NCBI RefSeq assembly: GCF_030143255.1
Contig: NZ_JARJNR010000003.1
Coordinates: 248,001 to 312,000, forward strand
DNA: 64,000 bases
Direction of reading: 5' to 3'
Source of the DNA: Frigidibacter sp. SD6-1
GTDB lineage: Bacteria; Pseudomonadota; Alphaproteobacteria; Rhodobacterales; Rhodobacteraceae
The position numbers were made by a program, and so were the translations under genes. The notes under the pieces were generated by a model. That model ran no database searches, was not told where the DNA came from, and was given only the letters and a program-made list of their open reading frames with translations. Positions within the stretch are counted from its first letter, which is position 1, and each line of letters starts with the position of its first letter. Shown here in pieces: positions 36,944-43,718 of this stretch.

Positions 36944-37627
36944 TCAGGCGACGGCGGCGCGGGCGGCGTCGGCTGCAGCCCAGTGCGCCATCTGGTCGGC
37001 GTGGGCCTTGCGGAAGGCGGGCCGGGCGGTGGCGCGGGCGACATAGGATTGAAGGACAGGATAGCCCTCGAGACCGCCCTTGTCACCGGCGATCCTGAGG
37101 ACATCGGCCATCAGGATGTCGGCGATGGTGAAGTCGCCCGCCAGCCAGTCGCGGGTGGTCAGGACGGTTTCCATCGCGCCGAGCCTCGTTTTCATGCGCT
37201 GGGCGAGGCGTTCGATCACTTCGGGCGCGGGGGCGGGGCCGAAGATCTGCGGCGCGGCCAGCGATGCAGCGGCGAAGATCCAGGGCTGGGTCGACATTTC
37301 AACCGAATTGGCGGCGGCGAAGAGCCATTCGGTGATCTCGGCGCGGCGCGCCTCGGGCAGGAGCCTGTCGTGCCCGGTGGCGAGGCCCAGAAGGATCGCG
37401 CCGGTTTCGAACCAGTTCCGGCCGCGCCAGCGCACCGCCGGAACCTGACCGAAGGGCTGCATCGCCAGATGTTCGGCGCTTTTCGGGGCGAAGGGGACGG
37501 TCTCGACCCGGTAGGGCTGATCCATCTCGTGAAACAGCCAGCGGATGCGCAGGTCGCGCACATAGCCGCGCGGGAAGTCGGGCACCCATTCATAGGTGAA
37601 GAGGATCGGCATGTCGGCGTCGGGCAT
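36944..37627 (-). CDS. Glutathione S-transferase family protein
   Basis: The 227-residue protein has a thioredoxin-like N-terminal domain (ILFTYEWVPDFPRGYVRDLRI to FGQVPAVRW) and a helical C-terminal domain (TTRDWLAGDFTIADILMADVLR, with the conserved N-capping box TIAD). It conjugates glutathione or reduces thiol compounds. The ATG at 37627 has GGGAGC seven bases upstream; the frame to 37687 has no SD. A divergent HxlR regulator and a palindromic site lie immediately upstream. Confidence 0.88.
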   Translation of the reverse strand: MPDADMPILFTYEWVPDFPRGYVRDLRIRWLFHEMDQPYRVETVPFAPKSAEHLAMQPFGQVPAVRWRGRNWFETGAILLGLATGHDRLLPEARRAEITEWLFAAANSVEMSTQPWIFAAASLAAPQIFGPAPAPEVIERLAQRMKTRLGAMETVLTTRDWLAGDFTIADILMADVLRIAGDKGGLEGYPVLQSYVARATARPAFRKAHADQMAHWAAADAARAAVA

Positions 37628-37672
37628 CGGTCGCTCCCTGTTGAGTCGTTTTCGGGAAGGGTAGGTCAAGAT

Positions 37673-37709
37673 GCTTGCAAAAAACAACTGATACTTTATT
37701 TTTGAAAGC
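37673..37709. promoter_or_regulatory. Inverted-repeat operator between GST gene and HxlR regulator
   Basis: GCTTGCAAAAA (37673-37683) and TTTTTGAAAGC (37699-37709) are inverted copies matching at 10 of 11 positions with a 15-base spacer. The site sits in the middle of the 101-base divergent spacer, in an AT-rich stretch, as expected for the HxlR dimer. Confidence 0.6.
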
Positions 37710-37728
37710 GAAGAGAGACAGGTGACAT

Positions 37729-38364
37729 TTGCCGAAAAGCTACGGGGAAGGCTGTCTGGCGGCCCATGCGCTCGATCTGATCGGCGATCGCTGGACGTTG
37801 CTCATCGCGCGCGAGCTGATGCTGGGGCCGAAGCGGTTCGGCGCGATCCGGGCCGGGGTGCCGGGGATTGCGACCAACATGCTGTCGCAGCGGCTGGAGG
37901 AGATGGTGGCGGCGGGGCTTCTGGTCCGCGAAACCCTCGCACCGCCCGCGTCGGTCGTGGTCTACGGGCTGACCGACGCCGGAGAGGGGCTCTGGCCGAT
38001 CCTCAAGGCGCTGTGCGACTGGGGCGTGCGACAGCCGGGGCACGATCCGACGCTTTTCATCAGCCCGACCGCGCTGATGCTGTCGATGCGGGCGATGGCG
38101 GATCGCGGCGGTCAACCCATGACCGCGGGCTTTGCGATGGAGGAGGAGCGGTTCGAGGTGCGGTTGGGCGGTGGCGCCTATTCCGTCCGCCGGGTGGCCG
38201 CACCGGGCCGGGAACTTTGCTTCCATGGCCATGCGAACGGCCTTGCCGCGATGATCTATGGCGCGCGTCCGGTCGCGGAGGCGATAGCGGCAGGTCTTGG
38301 CAGGGTGGAGGGCGACCCTTCGTGGGCCCAGCGGTTTGTCGACAGGTTCAGCCTGCCCGGCTGA
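37729..38364 (+). CDS. HxlR-family transcriptional regulator with extra C-terminal domain
   Basis: The 211-residue protein starts at a TTG and has the HxlR winged helix in its first 110 residues (IGDRWTLLIARELMLGPKRFGAI, LSQRLEEMVAAGLLVR). About 95 more residues follow, with FAMEEERFEVRLGGGAYSVRRV, an SCP2-like sterol-carrier fold seen in some relatives. It likely binds the palindrome at 37673-37709 and controls the divergent GST and VOC genes in response to a hydrophobic ligand held by the C-terminal domain. Confidence 0.85.
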   Translation: MPKSYGEGCLAAHALDLIGDRWTLLIARELMLGPKRFGAIRAGVPGIATNMLSQRLEEMVAAGLLVRETLAPPASVVVYGLTDAGEGLWPILKALCDWGVRQPGHDPTLFISPTALMLSMRAMADRGGQPMTAGFAMEEERFEVRLGGGAYSVRRVAAPGRELCFHGHANGLAAMIYGARPVAEAIAAGLGRVEGDPSWAQRFVDRFSLPG

Positions 38365-38386
38365 CCCTCTGACCCATCGGCGCGAC

Positions 38387-38818
38387 CTAGACGGCGCGGT
38401 CGATCTTCGTGGACAGATGGATGAGGCTTTCGGACGATTTCACCCCGGTCATCTCGCCGATCTGGTCGAGGATGCCGTCAAGCACCGCCGTCGTGGTCGC
38501 CGAGACCTGCAGAAGGAAATCAACGCGGCCCGAGGTGGTGTGAACGCGCTCGACCTCGGGGATCGACTTCAACCGGGTGAGGATCGAGGCCTGGGCGCGC
38601 GGTTCGATGGCTAGAAGCACGGTCGCGCGGATGCGTCCCTGACGCGCCGCCTCGCCGAGCTTGACGGTATAGCCCGCGATCACGCCGCTGGTCTCCAACC
38701 GCTCCAGCCGCGCCTGGATGGTCGAGCGGGCGACCTTCAGCCGCCGCGCCAGCGTCGCCACCGATATCCGCGCATCGGCGCCGAGAAGGGCCAGAAGCGA
38801 GCGGTCGAGGTCATCCAT
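38387..38818 (-). CDS. Lrp/AsnC-family regulator
   Basis: The 143-residue protein starts MDDLDRSLLALLGADARISV and has an N-terminal helix-turn-helix (VATLARRLKVARSTIQARLERLE) and a C-terminal RAM domain (ILTRLKSIPEVERVHTTSGRVDFLLQV) that binds amino acids. The longer frame to 38920 crosses the promoter. It is divergent from the ornithine-type decarboxylase gene with about 220 bases between, which contains the palindrome CGTTATAACG at 38852-38861, a candidate operator. Confidence 0.9.
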   Translation of the reverse strand: MDDLDRSLLALLGADARISVATLARRLKVARSTIQARLERLETSGVIAGYTVKLGEAARQGRIRATVLLAIEPRAQASILTRLKSIPEVERVHTTSGRVDFLLQVSATTTAVLDGILDQIGEMTGVKSSESLIHLSTKIDRAV

Positions 38819-38851
38819 GCCGTTCTCCGTCGGATTAACCGGAATTTTCGG

Positions 38852-38861
38852 CGTTATAACG
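38852..38861. promoter_or_regulatory. Palindrome CGTTATAACG in the Lrp/decarboxylase spacer
   Basis: A perfect 10-bp palindrome lies 34 bases upstream of the Lrp-type gene in otherwise AT-richer DNA. Lrp-type proteins often bind short palindromes near their own start, so autoregulation is possible. Confidence 0.3.
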
Positions 38862-39040
38862 ACTTTCGCAGGCAAATCTACTCTTTTGATCGGTGAAAAT
38901 GTGCCCCATATCGCGGCCATTCGTTCAGGTGAAAGGGCGCCTCATTCGCACCTGGCCTGGTTGGTGGACCGCGTAAGCGTCTTCTGACCCGTAAAGCCGG
39001 GGAAAAAGGTGGCTGCGCCTTGTTGGCAGAGGATGCGCCG

Positions 39041-40186
39041 ATGGGGCTCTCGAAAACGATATGGACGAATCCGTCCGAATTCCTGCGTTCGCAACAGCCG
39101 GACAATCCGGTGATGTTCTTCGCGCCCGCCGTTCTGCAGGCGACCGCGCGCCGGTTTATCGACGGCTTTCCGGGGATGGTCACCTATGCGGTGAAATCGA
39201 ACCCCGACGAGATGGTGATCCAGAATCTGGCGGCCGCCGGGGTCAAGGGTTTTGACGTGGCCTCTCCCGCCGAGATCGCGCTGATAAAGCGTTTGGCGCC
39301 GGGTGCGGCGATGCACTACAACAACCCGGTCCGTGCCCGCCACGAGATCGCCTATGCGGTCGAGCAGGGCGTGGTGTCCTATTCGGTCGACAGCGCGAGC
39401 GAGCTGGAGAAACTGATCGAGATCGTGCCTGCGGACGGCACCGAGATCACCGTGCGCTTCAAGCTGCCGGTGAAGGGTGCTGCCTACAATTTCGGCGCCA
39501 AGTTCGGCGCGACGGTCGAGGTGGCGGCGGAGCTTCTGAAGCGCGTGGCGGCAGCGGGCTTCATCCCCTCGCTGACCTTCCATCCCGGCACGCAATGCAT
39601 CCGGCCGATGACCTGGGACGCTTACCTGCGCGCTGCGGCCGAGATCTGCCAGCTTGCGGGCGTGAAGGCGCGGCGGCTGAACACCGGGGGCGGCTTCCCC
39701 TCGTACCGCGTGGCGGGCGAGGTGCCGGACCTTGAGGCGATCTTCGAGACGATCGATCGGGTGACGGGCGAGGTCTTTGGCGACGACCGCCCGGCACTGG
39801 TGTGCGAGCCGGGGCGCGGGATGGTGGCCGAAAGCATCACCAGCGCCGCCCGCGTGAAAGGCGTGCGCGACGGGGCGCATGTGTTCCTGAACGACGGTGT
39901 CTATGGCTGCATGGACGAGCTGCCGCTGACCGGCATGATCGACCGGGTGTCGGTGGTGACGCCGGAGGGCAAGAAGCGTCAAGGCGCAAGGGAAGGCCGC
40001 ATCGTCTTTGGCCCGACCTGCGATTCCGTCGACCAGCTGCCGGGCGAGGTCATGCTGCCGGGCGATATCGCCGAGGGCGATTATCTGCTGATCGAGGGGA
40101 TGGGCGCCTATTCGACCGCGACCAACACGCTGTTCAACGGCTTCGGCGCGGTGGTGATGGTCACTGTCCTGAGCCCGGTACCCTGA
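39041..40186 (+). CDS. Type III PLP decarboxylase (ornithine/diamino-acid decarboxylase-like)
   Basis: The 381-residue enzyme has the alanine-racemase-like barrel. The PLP lysine is in VTYAVKSNPDE near residue 50, the phosphate-binding glycines in LNTGGGFPSY, and the active-site cysteine in FGPTCDSVDQL near 329. It would decarboxylate ornithine or a related diamino acid to make polyamines. The ATG at 39041 follows AGAGGA; a TTG at 39020 is less convincing. The divergent Lrp-type gene may regulate it. A terminator follows. Confidence 0.9.
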   Translation: MGLSKTIWTNPSEFLRSQQPDNPVMFFAPAVLQATARRFIDGFPGMVTYAVKSNPDEMVIQNLAAAGVKGFDVASPAEIALIKRLAPGAAMHYNNPVRARHEIAYAVEQGVVSYSVDSASELEKLIEIVPADGTEITVRFKLPVKGAAYNFGAKFGATVEVAAELLKRVAAAGFIPSLTFHPGTQCIRPMTWDAYLRAAAEICQLAGVKARRLNTGGGFPSYRVAGEVPDLEAIFETIDRVTGEVFGDDRPALVCEPGRGMVAESITSAARVKGVRDGAHVFLNDGVYGCMDELPLTGMIDRVSVVTPEGKKRQGAREGRIVFGPTCDSVDQLPGEVMLPGDIAEGDYLLIEGMGAYSTATNTLFNGFGAVVMVTVLSPVP

Positions 40187-40212
40187 CCGGATCAGCGTCG
40201 CGCAATCGTGAC

Positions 40213-40243
40213 GGCGGGGGGCGATTGTTGATCGCCCTCCGCC
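40213..40243 (+). terminator. Terminator after the decarboxylase gene
   Basis: GGCGGGGGGCGAT and ATCGCCCTCCGCC form a 13-bp stem with one mismatch and a TGTTG loop, 26 bases past the stop codon, followed by TTTGCG. Confidence 0.65.
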
Positions 40244-40289
40244 TTTGCGATGCCGCAACCTTCTGTAAAATTCCTTCAGCTAGTATGGT

Positions 40290-41420
40290 ATGCGGGAAGG
40301 CAGAGGAACTGGCCCTGTGCGGGAGTGGCTGACAGACCGTCTGATGAGGATGCTGCGCATCGGCCGCCGGGTCGAGGTGCAGAACCCGAGGCCCGCGCCT
40401 GCGAGTGCGCCGGCCGAGCGGCGCCGGACCGATCATGTGATCCTGCTCGACGGCACGCTCGGCGATCTGACCCCGGGGCAGGAGACGAATGTCGGCCGCA
40501 TCTACCGGCTCTTGAAGGCCGCCCCCGCCTCGGCCCGTCTGTCGCTTTATTACGAGGCGGGCGTGCAATGGCACATGTGGTCCGACACGCCCGGCGTTGC
40601 CATGGGGCGCGGAATAAACCGCCAGATCCGCCGGGCCTATGGCTGGCTTGCCAGCCGCTACCGGCCGGGGGACCGGATCTTCCTGATCGGCTATTCGCGC
40701 GGGGCCTATGCGGTGCGATCCCTTGCCGGGGTTCTGGATCAGGTGGGATTGTTGCGCGCCGAGAGTGCGACCGAGCGCAATGTGCAGCTCGCCTACCGCT
40801 ATTACCAGGCCAAGGATCAAAGCGCGGCGGAGGCGGATTTTTCCCGCATCCATTGCCATCCCTCGGTCGAGGTCGAGATGATCGGCGTTTTCGATACGGT
40901 GAAGGCGCTGGGCGTCAGGCTGCCCTTCCTGTGGATGTGGACCGAGCCGCAGCACGAGTTCCACAATCACGCCCTGTCGGCGGTGGTGCGGCATGGCTAT
41001 CAGGCGCTGGCGCTCGACGAGACGCGGGCGGCCTTCGATCCGATCCTGTGGCAGACACACCACGGCGACTGGCAGGGACGGGTCGAGCAGGTCTGGTTCC
41101 GCGGCGCCCATGGCGATGTCGGCGGGCAATTGTCGGGGTTCGAGGCGGCGCGACCGCTGTCGAACATTCCTCTCGTCTGGATGCTGGAGCGGATCGAGGG
41201 GTGCGGCCTGCCCTTGCCCGAAGACTGGCGGGCGCCGTTGAAATGCGATGCGTCTGCCCCTTCGGTCGGTACGACGCGCGGCTGGGGCAAGGCCTTCCTT
41301 CTGCGCGCCCGGCGGCAGGTGGGCGGCGATCCGTCCGAAAGCATCCACAAGAGCGCCCGCGACAGCCGCCGCGGGCAATTCTGGCTGAAACGTGCCCCGC
41401 AACTGGCGGGCGAGGTCTGA
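40290..41420 (+). CDS. DUF2235 alpha/beta hydrolase-like protein
   Basis: The 376-residue protein belongs to the DUF2235 family, known from type VI secretion phospholipase effectors and from housekeeping hydrolases. Landmarks are DHVILLDGTLGDL near residue 48, the nucleophile elbow IGYSRGAYAVRSLAG near 130, VEMIGVFDTVKALG, and VWFRGAHGDVGGQ with the acidic and histidine residues. The N-terminal 45 residues are basic and variable. No immunity or secretion gene is adjacent, so an intracellular lipase-like role is as likely as an effector role. Confidence 0.82.
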   Translation: MREGRGTGPVREWLTDRLMRMLRIGRRVEVQNPRPAPASAPAERRRTDHVILLDGTLGDLTPGQETNVGRIYRLLKAAPASARLSLYYEAGVQWHMWSDTPGVAMGRGINRQIRRAYGWLASRYRPGDRIFLIGYSRGAYAVRSLAGVLDQVGLLRAESATERNVQLAYRYYQAKDQSAAEADFSRIHCHPSVEVEMIGVFDTVKALGVRLPFLWMWTEPQHEFHNHALSAVVRHGYQALALDETRAAFDPILWQTHHGDWQGRVEQVWFRGAHGDVGGQLSGFEAARPLSNIPLVWMLERIEGCGLPLPEDWRAPLKCDASAPSVGTTRGWGKAFLLRARRQVGGDPSESIHKSARDSRRGQFWLKRAPQLAGEV

Positions 41421-41425
41421 GGGGC

Positions 41426-41591
41426 CGCTCATCGTCGCACTGCGTGCGCTCTTCGCTGGTGACGGCCGATCCGCCGAAGGTCGGGTTTCCGTCTTTGACG
41501 TGAGGCGGGGCTTTGCGGCTATCGCTGTTGACGTGCGTCGCCCGTGATTGTCCCGGCGGTGCGAAGAGCGCACGCAGTGCGACGATGAGCG
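41426..41591. repeat. 166-bp segment bounded by perfect 31-bp inverted repeats
   Basis: Bases 41426-41456 and 41561-41591 are exact reverse complements (31 of 31). They enclose 104 bases without a gene. The segment begins 5 bases after the DUF2235 stop. It may be a small nonautonomous inverted-repeat element or a large RNA hairpin; no target-site duplication is obvious. Confidence 0.7.
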
Positions 41592-41603
41592 CCGCGACAA
41601 AAA

Positions 41604-41625
41604 AACGCGCCCCGGGGGGCGCGTT
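41604..41625 (-). terminator. Intrinsic terminator of metF
   Basis: AACGCGCCCC and GGGGCGCGTT form a perfect 10-bp stem. On the minus strand it is followed by a run of seven T residues, the classic intrinsic form, 28 bases past the metF stop. Confidence 0.85.
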
Positions 41626-41653
41626 GACCCGACATGCGGGCAGGGAGATCGGA

Positions 41654-42523
41654 TCAGGCGACCTTTTCCAGCGTGACCTGCGGCGTGACGCCAAGCGCGT
41701 GGCAGACGTCGCGGGTCATGTGCGGGCGGTTCAGCGTGTAGAAATGCAGCTCCTCCACCCCTTCGCTCACCAGCCGGTCGCAGAGGACGGTGCACTGGGT
41801 CAGCGCCAGAAGCTCCTCGCGTCCGTCGCGGATCGCATGGGCGAAGCCCTCGTCCAGCGTCGGCGGCACATGGGCGCCGCAGCGGGCGGCGAAACGCTTG
41901 GCACCGTCCCAGGAGATGATCGGCAGGATGCCGGGCACGATCGGCGCGTCGATCCCGGCCTTGGCGCAAGCGTCGCGGAACCTGAGGAAGGTCTCGGCCT
42001 CGAAGAAGAACTGGGTGATGGCGCGGCTGGCGCCCGCGTCGATCTTGCGCTTGAGCCAGTCGACATCGGCCTGGGCGCTTGCCGCTTCGGGGTGCGGTTC
42101 GGGATAGGCGCCGACGGCGATGTTGAACTTGCCGGTGCGGGCCAGCGCCTCCACGAGCTCCACCGTATTGGCGAAGCCCTCGGGGTGCGGAATGAACCGG
42201 TCCGCGCCCTTCGGCGCATCGCCGCGCAGCGCCACGATATCGGTCACACCGGCGGCGGCGTAGCTTTCGGCGATGGCGAGGGTTTCTTCGCGGCTTGCGT
42301 CGACGCAGGTCAGATGCGCCGCGACCCTGAGGCCGTAGTTCTGGCCGATGGTGCGGACCGCCTCATGGGTCAGCGCCCGTGTCGTACCGCCCGCACCGTA
42401 AGTGACGGACACATAGTCGGGCGAGAGCGGCGCCAGCATCTGCACCGTCTCCCAAAGCCGGAAGGACGCGTCGAGCGTCTGGGGCGGGAAGAATTCGAAC
42501 GAGATGCGGGGCGCTTTGGACAT
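41654..42523 (-). CDS. metF: 5,10-methylenetetrahydrofolate reductase
   Basis: The 289-residue flavoenzyme makes 5-methyl-THF for methionine synthesis. It opens MSKAPRISFEFFPPQ and contains VSVTYGAGGTTR near residue 40, DIVALRGDAPKG, AITQFFFEAETF and VPGILPI, all typical of the FAD/folate TIM barrel. ATG 42523 was chosen over 42556. It is divergent from a MetR-like LysR regulator gene, the usual partner of met genes, with possible operators between. Confidence 0.95.
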   Translation of the reverse strand: MSKAPRISFEFFPPQTLDASFRLWETVQMLAPLSPDYVSVTYGAGGTTRALTHEAVRTIGQNYGLRVAAHLTCVDASREETLAIAESYAAAGVTDIVALRGDAPKGADRFIPHPEGFANTVELVEALARTGKFNIAVGAYPEPHPEAASAQADVDWLKRKIDAGASRAITQFFFEAETFLRFRDACAKAGIDAPIVPGILPIISWDGAKRFAARCGAHVPPTLDEGFAHAIRDGREELLALTQCTVLCDRLVSEGVEELHFYTLNRPHMTRDVCHALGVTPQVTLEKVA

Positions 42524-42547
42524 GATCGGGCCTTTCCTTTGCGCCTC

Positions 42548-42607
42548 TTGTCTCATGCGGCGGGTTGTGAGACAAATTCATAATCTTCAAGATCAACATG
42601 AATTTCA
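42548..42607. promoter_or_regulatory. metF/metR operator candidates
   Basis: TTGTCTCA (42548-42555) and TGAGACAA (42568-42575) form a perfect 8-bp inverted repeat with a 12-base spacer. TGAATTTCA (42599-42607) is a palindrome close to the MetR half-site TGAA/TTCA. Both lie in the 101-base divergent spacer. Confidence 0.5.
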
Positions 42608-42624
42608 CTTGAGAAGCCCAGCCG

Positions 42625-43530
42625 ATGCATCTCGACTTCCGTCATCTGCGCACGATCAAGGCGATCCACGAGGCGGGCGGCATGGCGCGCGCGGCCGAGG
42701 TCTTGAACATCACCCAGTCCGCCCTCAGCCATCAGATGAAGGGGCTGGAGGATCAGGCGGGGGTGGAATTGTTCGTCCGCCGCTCGAAGCCATTGAAACT
42801 GTCACCCGCGGGGCAGCGGCTGTTGCGCGCCGCCGACCGGATCCTGCCCGAGGTCGAGGCTCTGGCCGAGGAGTTCCGGGCGCTTCGCATGGGCCGCACC
42901 GGGCGGCTGCATATCACGCTCGAGTGCCATGCCTGTTACGACTGGCTATTCCCGGTGCTGGAACAGTTCCGCCATGCCTGGCCGGAGGTCGATGTCGATA
43001 TCCGCCCCGGCCTCGCCTTCGACGCCATGCCCGCGCTCAGGCGCGAGGAGGTCGATCTGGTGATCACCTCCGACCCCGTGAAGCTGGACGAGGTGATCTT
43101 TCATCCGCTCTTTGACTATCAGCCGACGCTGATTGCCGCGGCCCAGAACCCGATTGCGGCGAAGCCTTTCGTCGAGGCCGAGGATTTCCGCGATCAGGTG
43201 GTGATCACCTATCCGGTCGACCGGTCGCGGCTGGATATTTTCACCACGCTCCTCACGCCCGCACGGGTGGAGCCGCGCGCACACCGGCAGGTGGAACTGA
43301 CGGCGGTGATCCTGATGCTGGTTGCCTCGGACCGCGGCGTCTCGGTCCTGCCGGACTGGGTACTGCGCGAGGTGAAGTACCAGCCCGACTATGTCACGCG
43401 CCCGATTGGCAAAAACGGCATCACGAAGCGCATGTATGCCGCGACCCGGGGCGAGGATGCGACCCAGCCCTATATGGCGCATTTTCTCAAACTCGCCCGG
43501 TCAGAGCCGGTGAAGCTGCAAAGGGGTTGA
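42625..43530 (+). CDS. metR: LysR-family regulator, MetR-like
   Basis: The 301-residue protein has the LysR N-terminal helix-turn-helix (IHEAGGMARAAEVLNITQSALSHQ) and a periplasmic-binding-protein-like effector domain (TLECHACYDWLFPVLEQFRH, VVITYPVDRSRLDIF). The CHACYDWL stretch is typical of MetR, which responds to homocysteine. Its divergence from metF supports the name. It probably activates metF and represses itself. Confidence 0.88.
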   Translation: MHLDFRHLRTIKAIHEAGGMARAAEVLNITQSALSHQMKGLEDQAGVELFVRRSKPLKLSPAGQRLLRAADRILPEVEALAEEFRALRMGRTGRLHITLECHACYDWLFPVLEQFRHAWPEVDVDIRPGLAFDAMPALRREEVDLVITSDPVKLDEVIFHPLFDYQPTLIAAAQNPIAAKPFVEAEDFRDQVVITYPVDRSRLDIFTTLLTPARVEPRAHRQVELTAVILMLVASDRGVSVLPDWVLREVKYQPDYVTRPIGKNGITKRMYAATRGEDATQPYMAHFLKLARSEPVKLQRG

Positions 43531-43578
43531 CCGGCGCGGCGTCTCGGGCATGATCGCACGGAACGAAATGGGTCTGCC

Positions 43579-43647
43579 GTGAAAACCATCTTCACCCGAG
43601 AACGCCGCCCCGGCCCTGTGTCTGCCCTGCTGTTGAAGCAGGGCTGA
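43579..43647 (+). CDS. 22-residue leader peptide upstream of the ABC-F gene
   Basis: A GTG-started frame encodes 22 residues beginning MKTIFTRERR and ending VSALLLKQG-stop. Its last seven codons form the first arm, loop and second arm of a perfect hairpin. The stop is 71 bases before the ABC-F start. The start context is weak. Short peptides of this kind control ABC-F genes by ribosome stalling in Firmicutes; the same is inferred here, not shown. Confidence 0.5.
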   Translation: MKTIFTRERRPGPVSALLLKQG

Positions 43648-43713
43648 CCGGAGGCTTCATCCCAAGGTCCGCCCTTTCCGGCGCCGATTGCGCCTTTTCT
43701 GATTTGCGGACCT
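43624..43713 (+). promoter_or_regulatory. Attenuator with nested hairpins before the ABC-F gene
   Basis: Three structures are visible. GCCCTGCT/AGCAGGGC (43624-43644, GTTGA loop) lies in the leader peptide end. GGCGC/GCGCC (43680-43694) is followed by TTTTCT and resembles a short intrinsic terminator. AGGTCCGC (43665-43672) pairs with GCGGACCT (43706-43713) around it and would cover the region just before the ABC-F start codon at 43719. Confidence 0.6.
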
Positions 43714-43718
43714 GACCC

